From positions 63,227,968 to 63,291,967 of the forward strand of contig OZ023269.1 in NCBI GenBank assembly GCA_964006375.1: a stretch of 64,000 nucleotides of DNA. Reading direction: 5' to 3'. Below, piece by piece: positions 13,504 to 23,115 of this stretch. The number at the start of each line of letters is the position of its first letter. Within the stretch, counting starts at the first letter, position 1. Below the pieces are notes generated by a model, which was not told the DNA's origin, did not search any database, and worked only from the letters and a program-made list of their open reading frames with translations. Source of the stretch: Tillus elongatus. Lineage: Eukaryota; Arthropoda; Insecta; Coleoptera; Cleridae. The translations under genes were made by a program, and so were the position numbers.

Positions 13504-13929
13504 ATGGCACCACCTCTTAAAGCAGGCTTCGTCATCCTGACAGCATTGTGTCAAAATGTGTTTTACGTCTACAAACCACCAAATGTGAAAGAAGTACGAA
13601 TCTGTTTCGATGACTGCACCAAATGGTCTGGACTACCAAGATCATATCTACACAACGATGAAGTGATTGAAGTTTCAACATACATGTCCAATATTAAGAC
13701 TGATATAGTACATTATAAACTTATGTTTTTGTTTGATCATGGTACCCGAGGTGAGACAGCTGACTGGAGAACTCTTGTGTTGAATGATTCTTACCTGTTC
13801 ACTTCAAATTATTTTTCTATGTTTATATCAACTGGTTTTCTTATGTGTCTTGCCATATTTATGCTCATGTATTTTGGTTTTAAATATTACACTGTACTTA
13901 AAGATATTTATCGTAAACATATTTGTTAA
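13504..13929 (+). CDS. Unassigned single-pass membrane protein
   Basis: Open frame of 141 codons with a cysteine-containing soluble part (residues 1-100) and one strong membrane segment near residues 108-132 (FISTGFLMCLAIFMLMYFGF), followed by a short basic tail. It looks like the end of a type I or tail-anchored membrane protein. The partly overlapping upstream frame 13278-13520 (helical, ending in INNLINGTTS with a glycosylation-like NGT) could be its N-terminal part before a frameshift. A poly(A) signal (AATAAA) follows the stop at 13929. It matches no canonical Polinton gene I can name. An envelope or host-interaction role is only an inference from its topology, and Polinton B has no counterpart. 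Confidence 0.55.
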   Translation: MAPPLKAGFVILTALCQNVFYVYKPPNVKEVRICFDDCTKWSGLPRSYLHNDEVIEVSTYMSNIKTDIVHYKLMFLFDHGTRGETADWRTLVLNDSYLFTSNYFSMFISTGFLMCLAIFMLMYFGFKYYTVLKDIYRKHIC

Positions 13930-13990
13930 TAAAAATATATAAACTGAAGATGTCTGTGTTTTATTCATTAGTTAAGCACCTGTAGTTAAG

Positions 13991-14488
13991 ATGAGATACT
14001 GTGAATAGTGCTCGTTACAAGTGAAAAAGAGTGCTTTCCCTGGACATTTACGTAGTGAAAATCACAAATCTAAAGTGTGTGAACCGTGGGAAGTTGAACA
14101 AGTTTATATGTTAACTCAAGCTTTTAAAAACAGAATGGCCACCTATCGTATTAGTATGGATGGTAGTGATATACGACTTGCCATGGAAAGTGTGAAACAT
14201 AAATTGTTTCATTTGATGGAGGCTGCTTTAGCCAAACACGGTACAGTTAAAATGAATCTAGAATTGTTTGGTTTGTATGTGCTCCAAAGTCGAAATAAAA
14301 AAGAAAAGAAGTCATTTAATACTAAAAATAAAAATATCACAGTGGCAACTAACTTTAAAAATATATATCAAGAATTTACTGAGGAGATTTACACAAAAGC
14401 TTTGGAGTTTGCTGAAGGCGATAGCGGATGGATGTTGGAAAGACTAATGTGGTTGGAAATTAATATTAATAAATGTATTTTAAAGTAG
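13991..14488 (+). pseudogene. Free-standing homolog of the PolB N-terminal zinc-finger domain
   Basis: Reads MRYCE, an in-frame TAG at 14006-14008, CSLQV, then AFPGHLRSENHKSKVC, a C2HC/C2H2-like knuckle. A helical domain with KMNLELFGLYVLQ follows, then SFNTKNKN and a C-terminal SGWMLERLMWLEININK. The same sequence of motifs occurs in the PolB gene of this element (exons at 26926-26954 and 26826-26427, joined to exon 4), where it leads into the exonuclease domain. Here it stops immediately after the WLEININK block, and AATAAA lies just past the stop. No intron is present, whereas the PolB copy has two within the same region. It is probably a truncated duplicate arising from the inverted gene arrangement of the two ends. 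A separate function is possible but unproven. Confidence 0.65.
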
Positions 14489-14525
14489 TTTAAAATAAAA
14501 AGCAGATATATTTACGTTTGTTTTA

Positions 14526-15014
14526 TTATGGCATTAAGCTTACAATATACGTAAATAATGATATACAGTTATTTATGCTACAGATACATTTTCTATTATA
14601 TCCTAAAGTATGATCCATACACAAAGGAGTATCAGGCACTAACTTTGGACAGCGTTCACAGGTTTCCAGGTTGATAACATCCACTTGATAACCACAATTT
14701 GACAGTAAATGTAACAAAAACTTTTGCTTGTTTTCACCTTTAACATAAATTCTGTCAACTTGTTGGGCTATAATATGTTTTGCTATTATGTTTGGTAATT
14801 CTTCTAAATTAATATCACCACAATTATAGTCAAGGCAATGGTGTTGTGTTTGTAGAAACTTCACTTGCTTGATTATGTCTGCAGACAGTAAACGCAATGG
14901 TGTATGTGGTTTAAAAACACAATGCACTGTTTGGAAACCATTATAAATCACAAACTCTTTAGGTGTAAATTCAGGCAGACAAAAACCCTGAGTATCAACG
15001 ACTACGAACCTCAT
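14526..15014 (-). CDS. Hypothetical protein, possible RNase-H-like fold
   Basis: Intact frame of 162 codons, last gene of the minus-strand virion block, with AATAAA just after the stop. The N-terminus reads VVVDTQGF...PKEFVIYNG, and RIYVKGENKQKF occurs mid-protein, followed by a Cys-rich C-terminus (CERCPK, CICSINNC). A D-x-QGF start plus a later VKG..K motif is what I remember of arthropod proteins near Mavericks that look like inactive DEDD or RNase-H folds. That link is memory-based and weak. No homolog follows the capsid gene in Polinton B. Confidence 0.5.
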   Translation of the reverse strand: MRFVVVDTQGFCLPEFTPKEFVIYNGFQTVHCVFKPHTPLRLLSADIIKQVKFLQTQHHCLDYNCGDINLEELPNIIAKHIIAQQVDRIYVKGENKQKFLLHLLSNCGYQVDVINLETCERCPKLVPDTPLCMDHTLGYNRKCICSINNCISLFTYIVSLMP

Positions 15015-15042
15015 CGTGAAAGTGATTGCAGCATCCTTACAG

Positions 15043-16248
15043 CTACATTATATAGCGTACGATGTTGGAGAGTGGGGCATACTCGATGACACAATCATGT
15101 ATAATTACACAAAAACATTCTGTGTGATTGGGAAAGTTGTTAGTACTCTCCATTTCCAATTTGATATCCACAGTAGAAGGTTTTATAGAGTCGCTATACT
15201 TGGAGCAATCAAATACAAACATCGGATATTTTAGGAAAGACTTGTAATCCAAGGTAGGTTGTGGTTCTCTGCCAACATACGAACGTTGAAATTCAATCAT
15301 GTTTCTATATGCCTCGACGTAATTTGCTTGGTTAAAGTTCAGGTTCATACCCTCTGTGGGGATTTGTTTCGAATTTAAGTGAAGTCTTATATCTCGAATG
15401 CCCACATGATCAAACTCGTTGATGTCTTTTCTAACGTTACTGTATCGATCTGTTTGGAATATCACAATAACAAATCTGGGTCGTTCAGTGGCTGAGGATG
15501 TCTTAATAGACCACAAGTCTTTCGTTGAATTATTTAGATTTGGTAATTCATACATCTCCCATTTTCTATATGGTATAAGGATTTTCTTATCTAGAGCAAT
15601 CGACTTTAATAATTGCTGTTGTATAACTTCACTGGGGTGGATATGTTTCACCTGCAGAGCCATGTACTTAATGTTAAACTTTAATGCCTTATAGGCATCT
15701 GCAGAATCAATCAAAATAAAGCAATTTCGATCATACTGAGCTCTAGTGAGACGCAGAAGCAATTTACTGAAAATCACTCTTTTATAATTTTTGAAAATAT
15801 TACACAAGTAGCTAAGAGGTATGCAGTAGCAAAAACGCTCATTTTTTAACATCACATTGTTTTCAGTTGGATGCCATCCGGCTGGAATCAGAGCTCTTGC
15901 TTCATCACTGTTTGCTTCCAAAAGTGTTCTAATTGATGTAACTATACCAGGATTTCTCACATGTTCAATAATCTGATTACACATTTCAACCGCAATAGAG
16001 GACAACAAATGAGCTGCTGCATTAGACGTTACTTCTACATTTCCAATCGTACCACTCGTCTCAATACTACCATTTATTAGTAGAACAGATGAAGACCAAT
16101 CGTAAAAAATATCTTGTTGGTTGATTTCAAACTCACAGTTATCATTATGGTCAAACGATCTGGTTTGAGGAGCGTATGTGTGTATTTCTTCCCCTCTGAT
16201 TGACTCGTCGTGCACAGGGTCTGCGAATATATGTAGTTTGCTTAACAT
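15043..16248 (-). CDS. MCP: Major capsid protein (double jelly-roll, hexon-like)
   Basis: Uninterrupted frame of 401 codons. The N-terminus has the hallmark of Polinton capsid proteins: an acidic start, then NCEFEINQQDIFYDW and SVLLINGSIE, where the first jelly roll begins. The C-terminal half has RPRFVIVIFQTDR, VGIRDIRLHLNSKQIPTEGM and an EAYRNMIEFQRSYVG block, typical of the second barrel and its tower loop. It ends IVRYIM, as the Polinton B copy ends IVRAIM. It follows penton and a small ORF on the same strand, and its start overlaps the small ORF by about 100 bases. In the virion it would form the pseudo-hexameric capsomers. It is the best-preserved large gene of element A. Confidence 0.9.
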   Translation of the reverse strand: MLSKLHIFADPVHDESIRGEEIHTYAPQTRSFDHNDNCEFEINQQDIFYDWSSSVLLINGSIETSGTIGNVEVTSNAAAHLLSSIAVEMCNQIIEHVRNPGIVTSIRTLLEANSDEARALIPAGWHPTENNVMLKNERFCYCIPLSYLCNIFKNYKRVIFSKLLLRLTRAQYDRNCFILIDSADAYKALKFNIKYMALQVKHIHPSEVIQQQLLKSIALDKKILIPYRKWEMYELPNLNNSTKDLWSIKTSSATERPRFVIVIFQTDRYSNVRKDINEFDHVGIRDIRLHLNSKQIPTEGMNLNFNQANYVEAYRNMIEFQRSYVGREPQPTLDYKSFLKYPMFVFDCSKYSDSIKPSTVDIKLEMESTNNFPNHTECFCVIIHDCVIEYAPLSNIVRYIM

Positions 16249-16363
16249 CGTAACCCAATGACTGTAGAAACTGTACGTTCTCCCAAGATAGAACCGCCTT
16301 CGACTCAGGTAGCAAAGATACTGAAGCTGGAGCGGTTTGATTACTAGTATTTATAATCAGCAT
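16151..16363 (-). CDS. Small ORF between penton and capsid genes
   Basis: 70-codon frame overlapping the end of penton and the start of the capsid gene. Residues 20-45 contain LSWENVQFLQSLGYDV. The equivalent ORF in Polinton B (53428-53586) has LRPDNIKFLKSLGYHV at the same place. Conservation of this 16-residue pattern and of the position in both elements shows it is a real gene. The part beyond residue 45, overlapping the capsid gene in another frame, is not conserved. Function unknown; possibly a minor virion or scaffold protein. Confidence 0.6.
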   Translation of the reverse strand: MLIINTSNQTAPASVSLLPESKAVLSWENVQFLQSLGYDVKQTTYIRRPCARRVNQRGRNTHIRSSNQIV

Positions 16364-17125
16364 AATATGTTGGTGTCTCTTTCAACTCCAATATCACAAT
16401 GATCTCCTCACCTTGAAAGTTCACAGGTACTGAATTCTGATCGATAATGTTTACATTTATATGCGAAATGATACGTGTGGTAAGAGGCATAAAAACCTTA
16501 CTATATGGTTTTATATCAATCGCATAGCCAGGGTCTACCATAGGAGCAAACTCATATAGTGTATGCGTAGGTTTTCCATCGTGGTAAGAACCATCTACTA
16601 TGTTGCATTCCAAACGAATCGTCTTTACTCGTACAATTTCTACGGGTAAATTGGAAACGTAAAGTTTACCTGCAGCAAGACGTTGTTTAGAAAATCCCAA
16701 TATTGGTGCTATTGAAGCATCGGTAGAAAAGTCGATATCATACTGACATGTAATCTCACATTTCAAAGTGTTGTTGGTGGCTTTTAGCGGAAACAGTTTT
16801 ACCACATCGATGTTGTGTTCTACTGCAGGGTCCAGATTTTATCTTTAATATAACGTCGTAACAACTCATTCTGAATGTATTTCTCGATATCACTGATTTC
16901 ATATGAACCATCAGGAATACTTATTTCTTGTCGAATCTTTCTACCACTCACAGCAGAAAAATAGTGAAACTTATTACACCCACGTTCTATGTTTGGTATA
17001 GTGTTATATGTATGAAAGTTTGCAAGCGCGAGCGAATACTCAAAGTGTGGTTTTAACGTTAACGGTGGAAATATTTCCATCGATAAAGAGGACGTAGAAC
17101 CCTTCAAAGCAAATGTACGCACCAT
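16344..17125 (-). pseudogene. Penton / minor capsid protein, frameshifted
   Basis: The N-terminal half (17125-16823) begins MVRTFALKGSTSSL and contains YSLALANFHTYNTIPNI and IPDGSYEISDIEKYIQNELL. After a frameshift near 16810-16825 the C-terminal half (16805-16344) continues with LGFSKQRLAAGKLYVSNLPV, HTLYEFAPMVDPGYAIDIKP and SVPVNFQGEEIIVILEL. The intact order is visible in Polinton B (52716-53441). It is a single jelly-roll protein that forms the five-fold vertices in Polinton and adenovirus-type capsids. It lies between protease and the small ORF on the same strand. Confidence 0.85.
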
Positions 17126-17141
17126 GACTGAAACACAGATA

Positions 17142-17525
17142 CTACTGTTTAAGTCTTTTATTTAAAATTTTTGAACATAAGTGACCACAATTATAAGTAT
17201 TATACTTTTGATATAAATCATGATTATACAATATAGTACAGTTTTTAAGATAATACAACAGTTCAATTGGTGGCTTCAAGTTTCCATATAAGTCAAAGTA
17301 TACGGCTGTGTCACCGCGTTTCTTAACTGCAACCCAATGACTACCAGGCTCTTTGTTTGTTTGCAAATTCATGATAAAGGATTCATTCTTGCGTGATCCA
17401 TTCGGTGGTAAAGTATCTCGCATGTATACACCTCTAAAATATGGAATTTTCATTTTACCAGCAAATTTCACAAGATCTATATTTGTTAGAGGTCTTGCTG
17501 GTAAACACTTGACACGTTTTTTGGT
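17142..17525 (-). CDS. Adenain-like cysteine protease (maturation protease)
   Basis: The open region begins just after a TAA shared with the upstream pX frame; the first conserved residues are CLPARPLTNIDLVKFAG. A catalytic triad of the C5/Ulp1 type is visible: His in GSHWVAV, Asp in YFDLYGN, Cys in NCGHLC. RGVYMRD upstream is also family-typical. It would cleave capsid precursors during virion maturation. There is no ATG before KMKIPYF, so the true start is uncertain; a GTG or an overlap with pX in another frame is possible. It is otherwise intact and very close to the Polinton B copy. Confidence 0.85.
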   Translation of the reverse strand, partial: TKKRVKCLPARPLTNIDLVKFAGKMKIPYFRGVYMRDTLPPNGSRKNESFIMNLQTNKEPGSHWVAVKKRGDTAVYFDLYGNLKPPIELLYYLKNCTILYNHDLYQKYNTYNCGHLCSKILNKRLKQ

Positions 17526-18320
17526 TTATCTAAATACAAACCAAAACCGCTTCGCTGTTTCTTCATACAGGCCACTACCTCGTTGACCAACAGCAATAGC
17601 CTCCATCGTTTGGTTATGACGTTTTGCTTCTTCCAATTTTTGTTTGGCTGATTTAGCATCGTTAACTGCTTTAGCAATGCCTGCAGCACCACCACCTAGA
17701 GCTCCTGGCGCTGATAGACCACCAAAAATTAAAGGTAGTAGTGGAAGAAAACCTCCACTTTTCGGTACTGGAATAACTCGGGGTGTCTTGACTTTCTTAC
17801 GACCACCAGCATTTTTAATAACTTTTCTCGCTACATGTAGTAAATTTTTTACAGATGGAACTTCCGTACCCACAGCTATAGCACCTTTCATTAAATTTAT
17901 TATGTTTTTAAATGGTATTTTACCACCACGCTTGACTTTTTTACTGCTACGTTTACGTTTGGTGGTTGTCTTTGGGGTTAAACCCATACCAAGCTTTCTT
18001 TTAACTTTCATAGTGTTTGTAACACCCAAAGCAGCTAACTTTTCACCAAAACTTGCGTCCTTCGACTTTACTCTCTCCCAAGCTCGGTTCTCCAACACCT
18101 CGTCAGCTCGATGTCTATCACTCAACTGTTTTGATTGAGAGTATGCGATAACGTGATCTCGACAAGCACGATCTAGAGGATTGATACCTTGATCACCTCT
18201 CGCTAAACGTTCTTTAAGTTTAGTGCCTGGACCACAAAACTGATAACCAGGAATGTGCAGCTCAACAGGTAATTTGTTGATGGCTGTGTTAACAAGACCT
18301 TCACCTTGACACACCAACAT
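17486..18320 (-). pseudogene. pX-like core protein with a phospholipase A2-like N-terminal region
   Basis: Residues 24-33 read PGYQFCGPGT, the calcium-loop pattern of parvovirus-type PLA2. Residues 50-60 read DRACRDHVIAY, matching D-x-A-x-x-H-D-x-x-Y except that the Asp after the catalytic His is Val. A basic middle (TTKRKRSSKKVKR) follows, then a conserved hydrophobic block SGGFLPLLPLIFGGLS and a Gly/Ala-rich stretch before AKQKLEEAKRHNQTMEAIA, resembling adenovirus pX/core peptides. The C-terminus is frameshifted near 17565-17600; the correct frame continues as KKQRSGFGLYLDKPKN down to 17486 and overlaps the protease frame. It is the first gene of the minus-strand virion block and diverges from ATPase. 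Confidence 0.75.
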
Positions 18321-18400
18321 TTATACTGCTAATGAGGTATGATAAATCTGAGTATTTATATAGATGGTTGCACTCGTAAAAAGTTTTAGTTTAGTTAACG
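18321..18400. promoter_or_regulatory. Divergent promoter spacer between pX and ATPase
   Basis: Eighty bases separate the two divergent ATGs and contain a TATA-like TATTTATATAG. The same divergent arrangement exists in Polinton B (51664-51738). Confidence 0.5.
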
Positions 18401-19093
18401 ATGCGTATTGTTAAACACGCAAAAGCTACCCTGCCAGTCACAAACATAGATGATGTTGTTACCATTCCATCACCTAAAGAGCAAAGACATGGACTTCTTT
18501 TACCAAACACAGTTAGATGTTTGATATGTGGCCCAAGTGGATGTGGTAAAACAAATGTTATGTTAAGTTTGTTGTTTGAACCAAACGGTTCAAAATTTCA
18601 AAACGTATACGTATACTCAAAGTCTTTATATCAACCTAAATACAGTATGTTAAAGGAGGTGTTGGGTGATACAAAAGGTGTTGGATACTATCCATACAGT
18701 GAAAATGAAGAGATCCTGCAGATGCAAAGAGTAATTCAATTTTTATATTTGATGATGTAGCCTGTGATAAGCAAGATAAAATAAAATCGTATTTTTGTAT
18801 GGGTAGACATAAAAATATTGACAGTTATATACTTATGTCAGACATATAGCAAAGTTCCGAAACAATTGGTGCGTGATAATGCTAACATTATAGTTTTATT
18901 TAAACAAGATGAAACTAATCTTAAACATGTGTATGATGATCATGTAACTACCGATATGAGTTTTGAAAAGTTCAAACTCCTTTGTGGTGAATGCCTGCAA
19001 AACAAACATGATATAGTGGTTGTTGTTAAAGATTCTGATTTAACACAAGGAAGATACCGCAAAGGGTTTGATCACTTTATATATCTCACTTGA
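18401..19093 (+). pseudogene. A32/FtsK-HerA-like genome packaging ATPase, frameshifted
   Basis: Starts at ATG 18401. Walker A is CGPSGCGKTNV (about residues 47-57). Walker B, FIFDDVACDK, is encoded near 18733-18765 but in a different frame from the N-terminal part. The C-terminal part (18818-19093, CQTYSKVPKQLVRDNANII and DETNLKHVYDDHV) is in yet another register. Two frameshifts, near 18720 and 18830, are needed. Polinton B shows the same protein with the order preserved. The family pumps the genome into the preformed capsid. It ends in FDHFIYLT. Confidence 0.85.
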
Positions 19094-19134
19094 CTGGAAA
19101 ACGTTAGTATTAAGTTGTTCGACATCGAGTAAAC

Positions 19135-20201
19135 ATGTCGAAAAAATCTAAAGCTACCCGTCATCGTAAAATAGTAGAACCACCAAATATACAACGTAAA
19201 ATAGCTGATCTATCAAAGATAATTCGAAAGAAATATTTAGCTTTGAAGCTTGGCAAAACAGGGACAGATGAAACATTACAACTTTTATATAAACCCATCT
19301 TAAAACCTTTGCGTGATATATCGAAAAACACGGCCACCACGGCATTGACAACTGTTCAACACCAACCGACTAAAACCACCACATCATTAGCTATCACTCA
19401 AACAACTCAACAGAAACCGACTAAAACTGAAGTTGATGTCAAACCAACAGCAACAAAGGAGGAAATTCCATTCCTTAGTGATGATGAAACGTTTGAATTG
19501 GAGGCAGAGGCACCGGAACCTGAATTATGGGCGACGAAAGCTTATAGACAACTAGATGCTGCTGCAAATACACCAAAAGCAGTGTACGAACGAATGTTAA
19601 GTTCATATCCAATAGTTGTTAGATATTATGTTGATAAATATTTCACAGATAATCATTTATGTGATCAAACATATGGTGTGACTTATGATAAAGCTACCAA
19701 CACTTGGATGCTTGGAAACAAACCTATAAAATTTGTTGTTACTAACGTAGATTTTAGAAATAGAGAAGAAGAAGATATTACGGTACTAACCATTTGTTGG
19801 AATTGATATTTTTGAGAAAACCTGGTATGAGTGCTATGAACAATCGGGAAGCTTTACGTGACTACACAGACAGTATGGCAGCTACTAGTCTTCACAGAAA
19901 AGAGAACAATCCTAAAGAAGACGTTCTACGAAACACCTCTACCAAATATCAACATGTAATAAAACCAATTTTAGAAAAACAAGAAGGTGCTAGAGCGCGA
20001 TCATCCTCGGTAACTTTAGGCCGTGGTATGCCATAGATGCTACATACAAAGAAACAGAAAGAGTATGTATACTGGGATGATATAAACGAGTTGGTTGATA
20101 GACTTAGGCTTTTAGTAGCTTCTCAAGCAGCTGGTAATAACGCACACAACAACGAAATTCAGTCGATTATTGACGAACTGAAGGAAGTGGGTGTTATATA
20201 A
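19135..20201 (+). pseudogene. Conserved Polinton capsid-associated protein
   Basis: N-terminal helices (IADLSKIIRKKYLALKLGK), a Thr/Gln-rich linker, an acidic segment, then RYYVDKYFTD and QTYGVTYDKATNTWMLGNK. After a frameshift near 19785 the coding continues LLELIFLRKPG to HVIKPILEKQ. An in-frame TAG at 20034-20036 precedes the C-terminal module EYVYWDDINELVDRLRLLVA and NNAHNNEIQSIIDELKE. I recognise this C-terminal pattern from many animal Polintons but know no assigned function. The Polinton B homolog also has one in-frame stop, at a different place (49890-49892), which supports a single long ancestral protein. Confidence 0.75.
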
Positions 20202-20232
20202 ACAGATTTGTGTGTTTTTAACCATTTTCAAA

Positions 20233-21084
20233 ATGCCGATCGATAAATTCGGACGTTCTGCGAAGAATTTAAAACATCTAAACAGAATTATTCACAGAGA
20301 AACATTTCCGAAAACTACAAGTGGTGATTTGGATGTGCAAAACCACAAGTTGTGTAACGTGGGTGACCCTGTTGAACCTACAGATGGTGTAAGTAAAAAA
20401 TTTGTTGATGTATGGATAGACGACTATCAGAAAACTAAAGTTGACTATCAGAAAACTAAAGCTGAATATAAGGTGAGCAAAGATGCTGTAGCACTTAAAA
20501 TTGCTATACTGCTTGATGCTGTACATAAACCGGAGTTGGAAGCTTTAAAAAAAGAATTTGAACATAAATTTAAAAAATATGATGATTTTAAACGTGAAGT
20601 CTATAACTCATTTCCACTTAAGACTGGTGTTGATCAATCACTACAAAAGCTGGAAGAGCAATTAATGAAAAATTATATAAATCTTAAACACGATGCCTAC
20701 AGCTCGTTTCCGCTTAAAACTAGCATTGATGAAACATTAATTAGTCTTGAAGAGGATATCAAGGAGTACATACATCAAACAGTGTTTCCACTTCATAAAA
20801 CGTTTACTGCTATGGCTGATACTGCTATATCTAAACTTCAAAAAGATTATATAGATCTAGCAGTTTCAAAACTTGAAGATGACTTGAAAAATACGTTTGC
20901 TACTAAAGACGATTTAAATCAAGCAGTGATTACGATTGACAATAAACTTTAAAAAACGTTTGTTACTAAGGAGTATATCGAAGGGATAAATAGAAATCTA
21001 GTTCAGGAAGCAGTGGCAGCAGTTTGGGTTATGGTGGATAAACGTATATCAAAAATGGAGTTTAGTTGGAATCAAATAAAATAA
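20233..21084 (+). pseudogene. Fiber-like coiled-coil protein 1
   Basis: The chosen start is the ATG giving MPIDKFGRSAK, because the second copy (21098) starts MSNDKFGRSAK. Residues 35-65 contain DLDVQNHKLCNVGDPVEPTD and GVSKKFVD, the pattern of the N-terminal shaft-attachment region in viral and phage fibers. The rest is heptad-rich coiled coil with two ~37-residue repeats carrying YNSFPLKTGVDQSL and YSSFPLKTSIDETL. An in-frame TAA at 20950-20952 lies between KNTFATKDD and the related KTFVTKEYI, and the frame then stays open to 21084. A receptor-binding or vertex-fiber role is inferred from fold and position. Confidence 0.6.
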
Positions 21085-21097
21085 GTTCAGTGTAAAA

Positions 21098-21546
21098 ATG
21101 TCTAACGATAAGTTCGGACGTTCTGCAAAGGCTCCCAGCTTCTTAAACAAAATTGTGCACAGAGAAACATTTCGAGAAAACTGTAAATGGTGATTTTGTT
21201 GTGCAAACCCATAAATTATGTAACGTAGGTGATCCTATCGAGCCTGCTGATGGTGTGAATAGAAAATTTGTCGATGTGTGGGCAGATGGTTATAAGAAGA
21301 ATAAAGATGAGGTATCACAGAATCTAATCGCTATAACTCTTGAAGCTGTGCATAAAACAACTAGTTGCTCTTAAAAGCGAGTTTGAAAACAAATTGAAAA
21401 ATTTAGACAAGACCATAGCTGCTCAAGTTTTAAAAGATATTGATGTGTTAAAGAATAACAAGTTGAAGAAGAAGCTGGGTGAGATAGACAGCAAACTAAA
21501 AGATTTGCATGATAAGTGGATACTTTTAAATCAAACATCACCATGA
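21098..21546 (+). pseudogene. Fiber-like coiled-coil protein 2 (tandem paralog)
   Basis: Begins 14 bases after fiber 1 with MSNDKFGRSAKAPSFLNKIV, shifts frame near 21165, continues with VQTHKLCNVGDPIEPADGV and NRKFVDVWADGYKKN, shifts again near 21355, and ends with a helical segment (SEFENKLKNLDKTIAAQVLK). It clearly duplicates fiber 1 but is shorter, lacking the SFPLKT repeats. Its stop overlaps the ATG of integrase. Duplicated fibers suggest past diversification of attachment proteins. Confidence 0.6.
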
Positions 21547-22484
21547 GACGCAAAGCAGTTGAGCCATCTGATACTAAAAAACAAATTATTGAAGAGTTAT
21601 ATAAACCAGCAAGAATCAATTTTAAACGTAGACGTACAATAATCAAAGGTTTAAATGATTTGTGACAGATTGATTTAGCAGAATTTACAGACTACTACAA
21701 AGAAAACTCTGGTTACAAGTATATTTTAGTGGTTATTAATTGTTTTTCAAAGTATGTATGGACTCGCCCTCTTAAATCTTAAACTGCTGAAGAGGTGACT
21801 AAAGCTATGGCTGATATTTTATCTACTAGTACAGCGCCCTCTAACATCCAGTCTGATCTTGGGTTAGAATTCTATAACGCTAAATTTAACGCCTTAATGA
21901 AAAAATACAACATTAATCACTACAGCACTTAAAGCGTGAAGAAGGCTGCAATAGTGGAAAGAGTCATACGTACCTTAAAAGAGAAGATATATAAAAATTT
22001 CAACTTGATTGGCTCCTACAAGTGGGTTAATACACTACCTGATGTCACTGCTGCTTACAACGCTACTGTTAATCGAACAACTGGTGTAAAACCTCAAGAT
22101 GTTAACAAGAAAAATGAAGAAGCTATTCTAAAACAACATTACTCAAATCTAAAAGTGTTTAACAAAAATAAATTTAAAGTGGGTGATGTACGTCTAAGTA
22201 AAGCTAAAACATTATTTGAGAAAGGTTATGCACCACGTTGGTCAACGGAGCTGTTTAAAATCACTAAGGTTCACTGCACTAATCCAACCACCTATTTAAT
22301 AGAAGACATGCAAGGCAAACCAATCAGCGGTGGATTTTATGAAGAGGAGCTACAAAAGACTGCAATCCCTGATTATTATTTAGTTGAAAGAGTGTTAAGA
22401 GAGAAAAGCGCCAAGTCGTATGTCAAATGGCTTGGTTTTGATAAATCTCATAACTCATGGATAACTAGCAAAGATATTAAATAA
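21543..22484 (+). pseudogene. INT: Retroviral-like integrase with C-terminal chromodomain
   Basis: One continuous reading frame of 313 codons with three nonsense codons (21663-21665 TGA, 21780-21782 TAA, 21930-21932 TAA) and no frameshift. The catalytic core shows first Asp in QIDLAEF, second Asp in QSDLGLEF and Glu in AIVERVIRTLK, so the D,D-35-E residues are all still encoded. The C-terminus reads YYLVERVLREKSAKSYVKWL and ends NSWITSKDI, a chromodomain, as in other Polinton integrases. The enzyme makes the 6-bp duplication seen at the element ends. ATG 21543 overlaps the stop of fiber 2. Confidence 0.9.

Positions 22485-23115
<631 letters not shown>

Noticed and set aside
15016..15694. Plus-strand frames across the capsid gene
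   Set aside because: Antisense shadows of the intact capsid frame, with no motif.
17644..18138. 164-codon plus-strand frame rich in Pro/Ala
   Set aside because: Antisense of the Gly/Ala-rich and basic parts of pX.
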